Positions 30,201 to 38,594 of a stretch of 64,000 nt of DNA are shown here, one piece after another. Each line of letters begins with the position of its first letter. Position 1 is the first letter of the stretch. The translations under genes and the position numbers were made by a program. This DNA comes from Scortum barcoo (taxonomy: Eukaryota > Chordata > Actinopteri > Centrarchiformes > Terapontidae), in contig CM041553.1 in assembly GCA_023238725.1 (NCBI GenBank), positions 21,262,001 to 21,326,000 on the forward strand. Direction: 5' to 3'. Under the pieces are notes generated by a model. The model saw nothing but the letters and a program-made list of their open reading frames with translations. It was not told the origin of the DNA and ran no database searches.

Positions 30201-33200
30201 GCAAAATCATGTTTTGACAACATTACACTGAACCTTGACACACCTAAACAAAGCCTCAACACACTATACTGTCTATATTGTAAAACATAATGAAGAGCTG
30301 ATGGCAGTATGACAGTAAAGTTCTCTGCATTCTCTGAGGTGCGATAGGTATACTACGAGTTTTACTGCTCCAATGTAGAACATGATAAATGCAGGAATTT
30401 ATTTAAGAGGTTAGTTGACCGTTGCCAGTAACTCGGGCGTTTGTAATCTCTTTCATAATTCACTTACAAACTCCAATCCACCAATACTTTGTTTTCAATT
30501 AAATGTGGAAACTTCTTGTTTTTTATTATCCACAGATGAAGTGACTTTGGGTCTTGTACATTTTTACTATTGCACTTTATTAGAATATTAAAGGGTAACA
30601 TGTATGTCAGCATCAAGGCTCGGGTCACTGTGGATAATTAGTGTGCACTCCAAGAATGGTGATGTCAATAGATAGATTCGCCAACTCGTTATTGGAGCCA
30701 TATGTGAGCGTGGAGCACAAATCACACCCATCCACAATCTGATTACACAGGCTGCATGTGTGTTCAGCTCACTGCAGGGTGGACGGTTAATATACGAGTG
30801 CATGAGGCCAAGCCGTGTGGACTTCATTACATAAAACATGAAGAATGAATGTTATCCAGTTACACAAAGCTCCACCATTAAAAATCAACGTCAGGCTGCA
30901 TTCAGGGGAGAAAAAAATAAAAACAACGACAGCTCTTGTGTGTTCCTGTGCAGTGTCGATTGAAGTTATAACAGCATAGATCAAGTGGATACAATCAGTG
31001 GAGCAATAAACAATGGTGTCAGATGAGAGGTCTGCACAACAGATTGAAATGATAGCTGTTGTCCTAGAGGAAAGAACCATCACAAGATAGAAATACCTCA
31101 CACACTAGGGCACACAAGAGTCCAAGGCAGAGGCTTCTCCTGCTTTTTGCCTTTTAAAGGAAGGCATTTCAGAGCAAACCTGGGAACTGTCAAACTTGGC
31201 TAGTTTCTCTGCAGAAAGCCAGAGATCCCAGCCGACTGGCTTCAGCGAATGAGTCACACAGACCCCACCTTACATCCATCTGATATTACGGGCCAGCTTG
31301 TCCTGTGACAGGAAAAACATGAAAAAAAAATGCCGAGCTCTGTGACAGAAACTTTGGTGCCCTTATTCAGAAGAGGTGGGAAGAAAAACAACGACGACAC
31401 TCAAAGGGAGGGTCCTGATTCACAGGGCTCCGGATATTATGGAGCTCTGCAGACCAAAGCAGAAATTGGGTTTTTCCCCCCAACAAGACCAGTGTCACAA
31501 AAAGACAGGAAACAAAAATCACATGTGACAAAATAATCTGAACTCAGACGCCTTTTAGTTTTAGCTTTTAAAAAGATGGTAAGTGCAGCCATGAATGAGC
31601 TTTGTAAAAATGTCATCAATGAACAAAGTATCACGTAAATGTGAACAAAACTGAAACAGCTGTACATTAACAAACAAGGCTCTCATTGTACAAGGTCATG
31701 ACTAAGACTGTAACTAATTACTACTCTAATTACTAATTTCTCCAATAATTGGTTTCAAATGTTCTGATTGTCGTTCACAAGTCAACCCTGTCAAAGCGAT
31801 GTTACTCACTTTCAAAAACTTCCATCTGACTAAAAGCCCAAAAACCTGAGAAGCTGATGACATCATATATTTGGTATTTTACTTCACAAAACGAGTAAGA
31901 CAAACGTCATCGGTTAATTTCCTGTTGATCTAATTGATTAGTCATGTTTATTGTGCAGCCTTGGTACCTTAAATAATAAGGTGTGGTGGTGTCTTATGGT
32001 GAACTAAGGGACAAATATTATTACTGTAACTCTGTGATGGAGTTAACTCTTTTATTGCTGCAGGAACACACATCATTCTCACCTTAGAAATCATAAAAGA
32101 TTTACATTTTATTCTATAATAAAGACGTCTTCCAACATGGATTGACTTGCCACTCTGTCCACGTCAATCTTTAGTTGTAGTAGTTTGTTTTCACTGTCAG
32201 TCAGTCACTCTCAGGTCAACCTGCCATTTTTATGTTTATTACCTCAGACTGCTGCTCAGACGTTGGGCTTTATTTTTTATGTTTCATATTATATTGTCCA
32301 ACACTTGGACACGCGATGTTTCTTTAATTATCGTGATGCTGCAAAACATCACCTCAGTATATTTAAGTGCGAAATAATTATTTCTATATTACAAAAATGA
32401 ATGTATCTATGAGGCGTGTTTTCCACTCAACTGCGTGTCTTTCAACAGGAAAATTAACATTGCACGTTCTGGCTGCTGCTGCAAAAGTTTTCCACAAAAC
32501 AGCCCAGAAAAGGTATGTATATGTCAAAGATCAGCTGCTGAAGATGTCCGCAGTGTATTGGTTGGCGCCTGTTGGAGCGCTGTTTGTTATGATTTCTACG
32601 GTCTCATCAGATGTGCCACTTGGGTCAGAGCTCGCCTGGTCCGAGCCCTCAAAGAGCAGCCAGCATTCACATGCTGCGCCTTTCCACAGTCCTTCCTGTT
32701 CCACTCTCCCATCTTTTCCAGCCCGAATCCCCGCTCCCTCACTCGGCTCCAACCTTTGCCCTCGACACAGCGTGCCCACCCGTCCCCTCCCACAACCCCC
32801 CCAAAGCATTACTTCATTCATGACTTCCTGATCCTCAAAACAAGTCTGAAGGGTGAGGATGAGGCTGAAGCTGAACGATATCCTGCCAATAACGACCAAC
32901 TGGCTAAAAGACATGTCAGTACTTGTGTTCTGTTGACACAAAAGGTTTCAGCACATCATGTGAGTCAAAGGAGCTTCACATAGTCCTCCACATTTGCTTG
33001 CACCAAAAAAGGAGCCTTGTGCCATCATCACTTTTATAGTAGGCCCTGTTCTTTCTAGAGATGAAAAAGCGTTCCTCCCACATGACTTCACGTCTTGTGC
33101 TAATGCGATTTTAATGAAAGATTGTGATGTGGGTCTTTGGCAGAATCAGTAATGTGATTACAGAGAGCAGCAGAGAGCCAAAAGCACACCATGGCATGCT

Positions 33201-36200
33201 ACTCCTAAACCGGAGCAGAGAGCTTCACGTGGCTCAGAGCGGAACTGAAAGTGAAGAAGTAAAGGGAGAAGAAAAAAATATACTAATCGTTTTGTTTCAT
33301 GAGGCACTTGGTCAACTCACAAGGGGAAGCCCAAGTGGAAATGACAATGAATGGCCGCACTGCAACTTCATGTTTCAGATGATTGCAGCAATAATAAGAC
33401 ATGCATGAGTCACTTTGAAACGGACAAAACTGAGTGATGGGTATTGACAAGGCAACAGAGAAATAACAAAGTGGAGTTTAAATATTCTGCTGCAAACTAG
33501 AAATGAGTGCGTTTGCTGAGGACAACAGCGAGGCGTGGCTGAGAGGGTACAGACAGGACACGGTTCCTGTGAAGGAAACCATCTGAAAACAGAAGCACAT
33601 CTGCATGCTGCTCCTCTAGCGGGCACTTCCATGTCATGGCTCTCCGGCCCCGGACCCCCACTAGAAAGTTTCCTCTCAAAAACCAAGGACTTTCCGTAGA
33701 GGGACATCCTCCCTGCCATACGAGTGAAGGGAGTCACCGAAAGGCTGAGAAGGGCCTGCGATTCAGAGATCCAACAATTGTCTTTTTGAGAGATCATTTA
33801 GAGGTGAAAAACATAAAAGCAGAGCATGTTTTTATACAGCTCTTTAATCCACAGCTGTTACTGTAAATTGTAAACCAGGCTAAATTTATCGGTGTTTACT
33901 AAAAAAAAAAGTGAAATCAACCATTTTTATGACACCGCTGAGTGCTGAGGCGGGTGGTGGCCATCATACACAGAGTAGATTACACAGCTTGGCCCCAAAT
34001 CAGCTCGGCGCATCAAAAACAACCGTCTGAGCTCACAAGTTCATCGAGCGAGGCGACCCTATCGTCTTCAAAAGCTGCAAACCACAAACAAGGCAGATTA
34101 AAAAGGGAAGAAACAGCTTTGTGTGATCTCTGTGGAGAGGAGAGCCAATCGCAGGGTTACATTCTCCCGAGAGAAGATTCAGAGAAATGTCCAGTACCCG
34201 CTAACAAGGCTCATTTACACTTCTGTCATCTAAACGTCTGTTCTGTTATAATACTACCGTGCCTAGAGTAGAAACGTGCAAAAAAAAAAAAAATCTTTAA
34301 ACCTGTGTGGTGTACATCTGCCTATACCCACAGGTTAAAATTTTCCTTCAATCGATTCATTTAATTCATCATGTAACATGAGCATGAACATTCAACAGAG
34401 TGTGGATTAATTATCCTTGCCTTAAATTAAACATTAAATTAGAGAACACCCTTTGTCAACAGCAGTGTTTTTTTTTTTTTTTTTTTTTACAAGTGGATTA
34501 CCTCAAAACCAGCCGCACTGTTTGAATTATTTCAATATTTCGCCTTGATAGTTGGATAATGTTTCACTCACTCTACTGATGTTTTTAGTAAGGAGAGTAA
34601 AAACCTCGAGATTACAGTGTCAAAAACAAAGATTTGACATTGGTTAAACGTTTAAAAAAAAAAAAAAGGGTCTCCATGAAGTCAGTGCATAAGAACACGA
34701 CCATCAGTTCCTTCCTGAAATTTTAGCTGACTCTGCAGTCGTCCCGATGGGAGTGTATGATCAGGGTTCCCCATTCCCTGTAATATTCTCACAAGCAAGA
34801 TCCTAAAATTAACCTAATGAGGGCAAACACACTTGAAATAAGATATAAAGTTTTGGACACACTTGCTATAAAACACTTTAAAACAAAAAAAAGAAGTAAA
34901 AGTGTAGCCACAGTCGTATAAACTATGAAATACAAGACATGACACGTCCTTCTGAAACAGGAGACCGTGCATCAGTTTACACCAGCATAGCGGGGCGTCG
35001 ATATCGATCTTGAGCACCTGTAAATATCAGAGTTCACCGAAGAGCTTTGTGGAGGTCCGCCCGGTAACTCCATGTGGCTGTCAAAACTGCCAAAAGGCCG
35101 GAGAGAGCGACACGTAAGCTCCCACAGAAGAAGCTCACAGCTGGTAAATTAAACGTGAGCAGAAAGCATGAAGACACTCAATTGTTACTTGAAAGCTACA
35201 AACAGAGACTGATGTGTCATTTGTGGTGTGACCTCTTGGCTTAAAAAAAAACAACAACTGCCCTCCTGAGATTTTTACTCAAATGAATTAAAGTTGCAGA
35301 TTTGTGGGGAATATTCGCCTCCATAAGTGAGGTCAGAGGTACAGGTATTGCAGGTACAACACACCACAAGTATGCAAACAACATCTTAACACACACTGCA
35401 GCAGGACAGTGTGAAGCAGAAGGAGTTGCAGCAGTGTTACGCCATGCTGACACTCTCTCTAAAACATATTTCTTGTGAATCTGCAGAGTTAGTAGGTGAT
35501 GGCGTAACACAGCGCTCAGGTCTCCATGACACACACACACACACACGGGGCACCTAAATACCTCCGCTGCTTCATCTGAACACCTCAGCATATTCTTCTT
35601 CATGACCTTCTGACCCAGAGTCAAGTGTAAACTTTCCACCAAATCACGGAGCACCTGCTGAGAGTGATTTTAGATCACTCCGGAGAGCAGAGATGTCCTC
35701 AGACACATCCTGACTAAATAAAACTACTTCTGGTTGAAGCTGCAGTTTGTATGAACACTCCTCTAGTGGAAGTTTTTGTTGTAATCACCATTTTTTGTTC
35801 AGTACTATGAAGTTACATTAGAGTAGAACAAACTTGCAGAACTTTTTACCCACACTTTGCTAAAAAAAAAAAAAAAAATCATTCGTTGGAACTTCGTAAT
35901 CTTGTAAAATGACACAATGTGATCATATCCTCATGACACAATTATACATGACAATAGTCAGTAGTTTAAGCATAGTTGGGATTTCTGGCACAGCTTCAGC
36001 TACCTCCAAGATGCAACGAGAAGAGAAAAGGCCTGACGAGGTCCAAACTCCAACACTTGTAGTATAAAGAACAACAACTTAACTGTCAGAGTAAAACATT
36101 TCAGCTTGAAGGCCACAAGCCACATCTGACAATAAAGTTGGTCTTTTTACTACGAGTGTCGCTGGAGTTTTGACCCCTTCAACACTAAATTGCTTCCAAA

Positions 36201-37846
36201 CACTGAGAGTGCCACTAAAAATGTGCTGAAGCTGTCGGACAGTAAGACGTCAGCATGAACTTAATCAGTGTGTGAGTCCTGACAGCGCTTTACCGGACCT
36301 GTGCTGTGAAGAATTTAGAAGAATTTATGCAAAACAAAAGACACACCCAAGCACCTGCAGCCAACTCTGAGCACTGACACAAACATGACTGAGTACGACT
36401 GTCCGAAGGTTTTAAAGTAGAAAAACATGTTGTGTGACAGTTCGAAGCACTGCAGCTGGAGCACACCTGCCGAAACATGTTACCTGTTTATGTATCGTTT
36501 ACTTCTCTGTTTAGATTGTTTACTTCTCTGTTTATATATATATTTTATTGCTTTTGTGGCTATTGTGCATGATTTTTCCGTTAATCAATTTATCATCTGG
36601 TCTATAAAACATTAGCAAACAGGGAAACTTCCCACCACAATATGTGTTGACCTCATTAAACGTCTTGGTTGGTCCAACCAAACGCCCAGTTCCAAAATAT
36701 TTCATTTATTAATCATGAAAGACCAAGAACAGAGACAACTTTTCATATTTGAGAACCGAGAACAGTCAAATTTGGGGAATTTTTGCTGGAAATATAACTT
36801 TAGATTTAGTGGAATATCAAAATAAATGCGGATCAGTATTATTACTACTGTTTATACTTCCAATTATCACTTCTGCACACCTGCCTCAGCAGAATTATAT
36901 TTCTATGTTTATTCTACTTTATACACTTTATTATGTTCCTTTATTTTGAACTTTTGCACTATTTTATAGCTAATGTCTTGAGCTCTTACTTGTAGGATTT
37001 TTTAATCCAAAGTTTTTGAGGGTTGTTGGACGGGGTCTGAGATTGAACATTTTCATTTCCACCAGCTGCTTCTATGAAACTTTTGTCCCAAACACTCTTG
37101 ACTTGAAAGCTCATCTGTCAACACCAATGCACCGATCTTACTCCATTAGATCTGTTTATAAGAAGGATATTAGTGTTTAAAATTACATTCACGGGACTTT
37201 AAATCTTTGCTGCTCAGAGTTATTTTAAAATCACTTTCTATAACAAGTTCTGTGATGAATCTTGGAGAACAAACTGGGGATGTGTCACAGCTTTTTGGGG
37301 GTGTTAGGGATTTTTCCAGCACAGTATATTGAAAGTGAACCATCTTCCTAATGAATATTATGTGTGCAAGTCAAGACTCAAAGCACTAGGCACTTTGAGC
37401 CAAGCCCAGCCCAAAAGGCCAGAGTTCACATCAGATAACAATCTAATAATTTCAAACCAGCTCAGGTGTGTGACGGAGAGTAAATAAAGCAGGAGAGATG
37501 TTAAAGTTACAAGACCTCCTTCGGTTTAACACATAAAATGACTGCACTAACAAAACACGAATTAAAGGAAAAAAAGTGACATTTAGTTCATTTTATTCTA
37601 CAAGCTAAAAGAAAATAAAAGACAAAAACTTCAGAGGGTTTTTCCAGGACTTTGCATGTTTTTTTCTGACAGTATGAAGTGTAAAAACTCACGCTTTGTC
37701 GCATTGATGAGGTTCTTCCCATCTTTGTACAGTTCTTTGATAAACCTGTTGGTTTTGTCCAGCTCAGCTTCGTGTGCCTTGATTTTCTCCCTGAAGCTGG
37801 GGCTGTCCAGATAGCACTCACTGAACTCCAGCGGGTGTAGTCCCAT
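106..37846 (-). CDS. arhgap10: Rho GTPase-activating protein 10 (GRAF2), 20 exons, C-terminus off the left edge
   Basis: Family knowledge: GRAF-type proteins bind curved membrane through BAR and PH domains and stimulate GTP hydrolysis by RhoA and Cdc42. Seen: twenty minus-strand exons (listed separately) join in phase into 673 codons plus two bases. BAR spans about residues 7-262, PH about 265-372, RhoGAP about 388-572, then a Pro/Ser-rich linker. The arginine finger is R418 in GLYRVVG, and NLMTVANLGVVFGPT is the usual RhoGAP core. The N-terminus MGLHPLEFSECYLDSP, the phrase KDGKNLINATK and SAKKK resemble ARHGAP10 more than ARHGAP26 or ARHGAP42. The start at 37846 is the family start and lies just downstream of a CpG-rich region. 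The SH3 domain and stop codon are outside the window. Intron 1 is about 15 kb and carries a Tc1 element. LIMCH1 lies upstream on the same strand. Confidence 0.95.
2321..2533. mobile_element. Short MITE-like repeat with inverted ends
   Basis: The ends TTGCCAGTTTATTAGATA (2321) and TACCTAATAAACTGGCAA (to 2533) are inverted copies with one mismatch. The interior (ACACCAAGCT...CAGTCTAATACAACGGCCCT) belongs to a repeat I recognise as abundant in spiny-rayed fish. It lies in the ARHGAP10 intron between exons 19 and 20. Confidence 0.7.
3306..3363. other. Perfect 22-bp inverted repeat with 14-base loop
   Basis: The left arm TCTAGTGCACAGAAATCTCATT (3306-3327) is exactly complementary to the right arm at 3342-3363. 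The loop is GCTCAAGTTTATAT. It lies 100 bases downstream of the ARHGAP10 exon 19 donor in the sense transcript. It could be a hairpin RNA or the remains of a mobile element. Confidence 0.8.
3470..3611 (-). CDS. arhgap10: ARHGAP10 exon 19 (Pro/Ser-rich linker)
   Basis: Encodes IFADAPESCPLSPAAPVFPA, then PTRQSKKLNRQNRPLAVYNP and QALDIQN. The basic RQSKK...RPLAVYN segment matches the GRAF2 linker. Acceptor GTATTCAG, donor AATG|GTAAGA. Phase 0 in, phase 1 out. Confidence 0.93.
4084..4300. repeat. Polypurine (GGA/GAGA) tract
   Basis: About 210 bases of almost pure A/G on the plus strand (polypyrimidine on the ARHGAP10 sense strand), in the intron between exons 18 and 19. Open frames of 77-124 codons across it are low-complexity and not genes. 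Confidence 0.85.
6100..6259 (-). CDS. arhgap10: ARHGAP10 exon 18 (RhoGAP core)
   Basis: Encodes VAAHSKLNLMTVANLGVVFG through FQNIVVEILIEHHEK, nearly identical to the vertebrate consensus. Acceptor TTCCTCAG, donor AAG|GTAACA. Phase 2 in, phase 0 out. Confidence 0.96.
6260..8244. other. arhgap10: ARHGAP10 intron 17 (no other gene seen)
   Basis: About 2 kb of AT-rich sequence, with the GA-rich tract at 8060-8212 near its start in the sense direction. Nothing else is recognised. Confidence 0.75.
8060..8212. repeat. Polypurine (GAGAGG) tract beside ARHGAP10 exon 17
   Basis: GA-rich plus strand ending about 35 bases from the exon 17 donor (8244), so the sense transcript has a long CU-rich run right after the donor. 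CU-rich tracts at this position are potential binding sites for pyrimidine-tract proteins. Confidence 0.75.
8245..8350 (-). CDS. arhgap10: ARHGAP10 exon 17 (RhoGAP)
   Basis: Encodes GGSPESRIQAVHCLVHKLPE-RNRQVLGLLMKHLA plus two bases. Acceptor TTTGAACAG, donor CCAA|GTGAGT. Phase 1 in, phase 2 out. Confidence 0.94.
9901..9959 (-). CDS. arhgap10: ARHGAP10 exon 16 (RhoGAP)
   Basis: Encodes SLPEPLMTYGLYKGFISPA. Acceptor TTTGAAG behind a long CT-rich tract, donor GCGA|GTAAGT. Phase 2 in, phase 1 out. LPEPL is the RhoGAP signature. Confidence 0.94.
11134..11174. other. Near-perfect hairpin AGGAGTTAATTAT...ATAATTAACTCCT
   Basis: The arms AGGAGTTAATTATACAAAG and CTTTGCATAATTAACTCCT differ at one position, with a loop of three bases. 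It lies in the ARHGAP10 intron between exons 15 and 16. Confidence 0.7.
11560..11756 (+). repeat. Diverged interspersed repeat ending in TGCAGCTCTAG
   Basis: Contains ATCACATTTGAGTAGCAGAA and the terminal CGACTAATCAATTAATTAAC followed by TGCTGCAGCTCTAG. This is the tail of a repeat common in percomorph genomes. A second, more diverged copy is at 31693-31963. It sits just 3' of ARHGAP10 exon 15 on the plus strand. Confidence 0.5.
11814..11898 (-). CDS. arhgap10: ARHGAP10 exon 15 (RhoGAP)
   Basis: Encodes DEKSNEVDLSASEDWDVKT-ITSALKLYL plus two bases. Acceptor TTCATTCAG, donor AG|GTAAGG. Phase 1 in, phase 2 out. The VKTITSALK..L motif is typical of the family. Confidence 0.94.
11899..15223. other. 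arhgap10: ARHGAP10 intron 14
   Basis: About 3.3 kb. Carries the MITE-like repeat at 13277-13756. Short open frames near 14300-14980 have no recognisable protein similarity. Confidence 0.75.
13277..13756. mobile_element. MITE-like repeat with AGACTGTATATAAAGATG ends
   Basis: The left end AGACTGTATATAAAGATG and right end CATCTTTATTTCCAGTCT are inverted copies with two mismatches. The interior phrases (GTCTCCACTTCCTCC, CAAAATATTCCAGATACAAA, CCACCAGGGGGCAATCCAGA) are familiar from a common fish repeat. It lies in the ARHGAP10 intron between exons 14 and 15. It is non-coding. Confidence 0.6.
15224..15298 (-). CDS. arhgap10: ARHGAP10 exon 14 (RhoGAP arginine finger)
   Basis: Encodes INDQGLYRVVGVSSKVQKL-LSLMI. 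R418 in GLYRVVG is the catalytic arginine finger. Acceptor TTATCAG, donor TTG|GTGAGT. Phase 1 at both ends. Confidence 0.95.
15318..15500. repeat. Fish interspersed repeat fragment (AGTGCTTTACAG type)
   Basis: ACAGCACTTTTCTTAATAAA followed by GCTTCATGGTGCTTTACAGG and an A-rich stretch with CATATAATAAAAGAAAAGGC is the start of a very common teleost repeat. It lies just upstream (sense) of ARHGAP10 exon 14. Confidence 0.5.
15828..15896 (-). CDS. arhgap10: ARHGAP10 exon 13 (RhoGAP start)
   Basis: Encodes DAQLDDVGLSFVKNSISAI-ETR plus one base. Acceptor CACCTGCAG, donor GAG|GTGAGT. Phase 1 at both ends. The AQLDxxG..F and ISAIETRG motifs are GRAF RhoGAP features. Confidence 0.94.
15991..16033 (-). 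CDS. arhgap10: ARHGAP10 exon 12 (PH-RhoGAP linker, divergent)
   Basis: A 43-base exon, IGHYLGRTYSKERG plus one base. Acceptor TTTTTTTTAACAG, donor GAA|GTAAGT. Its phases (0 in, 1 out) are what exons 11 and 13 need, and its length fits the mammalian linker. The residues do not resemble the mammalian linker, so this call rests on splice sites and phase alone. Confidence 0.65.
16226..16307 (-). CDS. arhgap10: ARHGAP10 exon 11 (PH C-terminal helix)
   Basis: Encodes PGTVLTVQALSEDDQKFWM-QAMGGKEP. Acceptor TTTCCCAG, donor CCT|GTGAGT. Phase 2 in, phase 0 out. The invariant PH tryptophan is in KFWMQAMGG. Confidence 0.94.
17058..17152 (-). CDS. arhgap10: ARHGAP10 exon 10 (PH)
   Basis: Encodes GETESVTLKSCVRKTTDML-DRRFCLELDITD plus two bases. 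Acceptor TTTTTCAG, donor CG|GTACAT. Phase 0 in, phase 2 out. DRRFC is conserved in GRAF PH domains. Confidence 0.94.
17295..17401 (-). CDS. arhgap10: ARHGAP10 exon 9 (PH)
   Basis: Encodes PPPFGSSWVKRYSTFVKEQ to FDHRSGGKI. Acceptor TCCTCTAG, donor ATT|GTGAGT. Phase 1 in, phase 0 out. The SSWVKRY stretch is the usual PH beta-2 strand. This exon is missed by simple long-frame searches because stop codons flank it. Confidence 0.93.
18020..18149 (-). CDS. arhgap10: ARHGAP10 exon 8 (BAR-PH junction)
   Basis: Encodes TRSRFEGTRSEVYELMKRI and the first PH strand CEGYLYVQEKR. Acceptor CCTTTCAG, donor AAAC|GTAAGA. Phase 0 in, phase 1 out. Confidence 0.95.
18516..18580. repeat. Compound TA / TAGA microsatellite
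   Basis: A run of about 12 TA units followed by seven AGAT/TAGA units and ATAAATAAAT, in the ARHGAP10 intron between exons 7 and 8, about 100 bases downstream of exon 7 (sense). Confidence 0.93.
18682..18786 (-). CDS. arhgap10: ARHGAP10 exon 7 (end of BAR)
   Basis: 35 codons, MLAFFQTVFTFYHQGFELA... LQINIQN. Acceptor CTTTTTAG, donor AAT|GTAAGA. The FFQ..FTFYHQG..L motif is a GRAF/oligophrenin BAR signature. Confidence 0.95.
19005..19115 (-). CDS. arhgap10: ARHGAP10 exon 6 (BAR)
   Basis: 37 codons, ADIQVETMRQHFQEESLDY... KLQEIQERKKFECVEP. Acceptor CTCAG, donor CCG|GTGAGT, phase 0 at both ends. Long amphipathic helix of the BAR dimer. Confidence 0.95.
19505..19836 (+). repeat. Retroelement-tail-like repeat containing a G19 run
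   Basis: Contains GGGCAATTTAGAGCTGCTAG, CATGTCTTTGGAGTGTGAGA and CTCGCTGTGAGGTGACAGGC, a widespread fish non-LTR-type repeat tail. The stretch normally carrying a header line is replaced by nineteen G at 19765-19783. It lies in the ARHGAP10 intron between exons 5 and 6. Confidence 0.55.
20598..20699 (-). CDS. arhgap10: ARHGAP10 exon 5 (BAR)
   Basis: 34 codons, ADRKKYEKETEKYY... to NMSAKKKEPQLQE, phase 0 at both ends. Acceptor ATTTTTCAG, donor GAG|GTACTT. The SAKKK motif is characteristic of GRAF BAR domains. Confidence 0.93.
20867..20938 (-). CDS. arhgap10: ARHGAP10 exon 4 (BAR)
   Basis: 24 codons, from MRNITETLMKPLEKFRKEH to GTVR, phase 0 at both ends. Acceptor CTGTCTAG. The donor used here is AAGG|GTAACG. 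A competing donor four codons' worth of bases upstream region (ACA|GTAAGG, two codons earlier) is also in phase but would drop V-R, which the family retains as a pair of residues. Confidence 0.88.
22050..22111 (-). CDS. arhgap10: ARHGAP10 exon 3 (BAR)
   Basis: Acceptor TTTCTTTAG, donor ATG|GTGAGA. Encodes DESLQEFSSFLKNLEDQREL-M, the helix that starts the central BAR repeat. Ends in phase 0. Confidence 0.93.
22370..22465 (-). CDS. arhgap10: ARHGAP10 exon 2 (BAR)
   Basis: Acceptor TTCTTTCAG, donor CG|GTAAGC. Encodes QLGMAQRKFAQCLGEF and onward to DDEKCI (residues 52-83). Phase 1 in, phase 1 out. The split codon with exon 1 gives Q. Confidence 0.93.
23287..24898 (+). mobile_element. Tc1/mariner DNA transposon in ARHGAP10 intron 1
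   Basis: The ends are inverted repeats: CACTGCTCAAAAAAAATAAA at the left and its near-perfect complement at 24872-24898. Both are flanked by the TA target duplication (23285-23286 and 24899-24900). The length is 1,612 bases. It encodes a broken DDE transposase on the plus strand, antisense to ARHGAP10. Its low divergence at the ends but damaged gene suggests a middle-aged, non-autonomous copy. Confidence 0.93.
23591..24629 (+). pseudogene. Broken Tc1-type transposase (DD35E)
   Basis: The reading starts at ATG 23591 (MRRSLQPTQVA). A two-base insertion near 23620 shifts it. It continues with a helix-turn-helix region (GTSMRAVARRFAVS...RAWRRY), hits a TAG at 23948, shifts again near 23980, near 24290 and near 24450, and ends at TGA 24627-24629. 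Catalytic residues are visible: D at 24045 (LFTDESRF), D at 24319 (MQDNARPH) and E at 24427 (LNPIEHIW). Thirty-five residues separate the last two, giving a DD35E spacing rather than the usual Tc1 DD34E. Several frame breaks make an active enzyme very unlikely. Confidence 0.9.
28029..28586. mobile_element. Diverged MITE-like repeat in ARHGAP10 intron 1
   Basis: The ends CTTAGAGCGTTTTCAC and GTGAAAATACCCTTAG are inverted with several mismatches. The interior carries paired TTGCTCTGGTCTGAAAGAGT and TCTGATTCAAACAGACTAAA segments. The resemblance to a fish repeat is from memory and moderate. Confidence 0.4.
28912..29009. repeat. Degenerate ~20-bp minisatellite
   Basis: Five units starting GTG(T/A)GCAC..., e.g. 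GTGTGCACCAGAAACTATCC, GTGAGCACAAGGTTTTCT, GTGCTCACACGAAAGTACT and GTGCACACAGGAGACCACC, in ARHGAP10 intron 1. Antisense translation gives a repeated CVHxI pattern, an artefact. Confidence 0.65.
31693..31963. repeat. Second copy of the ATTGATTAGTC/GCAGCC repeat
   Basis: Contains AGACTGTAACTAATTACTAC, CCAAAAACCTGAGAAGCTGA and the end GATCTAATTGATTAGTCATG...TGTGCAGCC. It is similar in layout to the copy at 11560-11756. Confidence 0.4.
34468..34488. repeat. T21 homopolymer
   Basis: Twenty-one consecutive T in ARHGAP10 intron 1. It may mark an old poly(A) tail in the opposite orientation; no retroelement is recognisable next to it. Confidence 0.9.
37693..37846 (-). CDS. arhgap10: ARHGAP10 exon 1 (start codon, BAR N-terminus)
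   Basis: Encodes residues 1-51, starting MGLHPLEFSECYLDSP and ending NLINATK plus one base (C). The donor reads AAGC|GTGAGT. The start agrees with the GRAF family N-terminus. Exit phase 1. Confidence 0.95.
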
Positions 37847-38040
37847 TTTTCTGACAGATTGATGGCTCCTTCACCGGGAAACAAGAAAAAGAAGAAATAT
37901 AAAACAAGAAAAAAAAGGGGGGGAAGAAGCTTACTTTGTGGCTGTAAAAAAACTTAAATGTTCCAATTAAATGCAGTCTTTTTCCCCCCTCGCAGGTAAG
38001 TCCAGCAGAGAAAACATCGCTAACAGCAGCAGCTAACGGA

Positions 38041-38410
38041 GCTTAGCATGGCAACTTCGCGGCACGAGCTACTTTTCGTTGTGAGGACGGTTAACGTTCC
38101 GCTCGCGGACAGGTAGCGCAGATTAAAAGGTGACGTCGACACGCTCTCGGGCGAGCTGCTCGTCGGATCACGGGAGTTGTCGGAGAGTCGTGGCGGCTGT
38201 GTCCGGTTTTTTTCCTTCGCTCCCCCCCCCGCCCTCCTTCCTCGCTCACTGACAGGTTGAGAAACTCCGCTGACATCTGCGTGCGCGTGGAGAACTTCTG
38301 CCGAAGAGCGCGAGGCCGCGGCGAGATGGTGTCGTCACGGACACTTCCGGCGTCGTGACGTGTGCGGACACCCTCGCGAGAGCGCGCAAAGCCAAAGAGA
38401 GAGCGAAGGT
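38041..38410 (-). promoter_or_regulatory. arhgap10: CpG-rich promoter region of ARHGAP10
   Basis: Many CpGs and GCGC/CGCG strings (for example 38131-38165 and 38278-38400) stand out against AT-rich flanks. The region lies 200-550 bases upstream of the ARHGAP10 start codon. No TATA box stands out, which fits a CpG-type promoter. The exact start site and any 5' UTR intron cannot be set from sequence alone. Confidence 0.65.
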
Positions 38411-38594
38411 ATGGAAGCCCAAATGCGAACAAATTAAATAATAAGTGAATAATGCTAAAAATTACAAATGAATCAGTGAAAAAGTTTTTTTTTAAATGAA
38501 TAAATTATTAAAAAAAAAAAAAAAAATCTGCCAATACGATAAAAAGTTCCTGTGATGACAAAAAATCTCAAAAAAGTCTCTCAAGTCAACCGAG

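Larger units (their letters stand above)
22466..37692. other. arhgap10: ARHGAP10 intron 1 (15.2 kb)
   Basis: Large first intron. It holds the Tc1 element (23287-24898), the MITE-like repeat (28029-28586), the minisatellite at 28912, the repeat at 31693 and the T21 run. Stretch 32400-32985 is GC-richer with overlapping open frames in several phases, but none shows a domain. First introns often carry enhancers; none can be named here. Confidence 0.8.

Noticed and set aside
32367..32983. Overlapping open frames of 154, 182 and 136 codons on both strands in ARHGAP10 intron 1
   Set aside because: They overlap in several frames in a locally GC-richer stretch, show no domain or family motif and have no matching splice context.
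33375..33797. A 140-codon minus-strand open frame
   Set aside because: No recognisable motif. It lies within intron 1 and is not flanked by exon-like conservation.
106..37846. ARHGAP26 or ARHGAP42 instead of ARHGAP10
   Set aside because: The N-terminal exon (KDGKNLINATK), the RQSKK...RPLAVYN linker and the RSRFEGTRSEV exon are closer to ARHGAP10. A database comparison would settle it.
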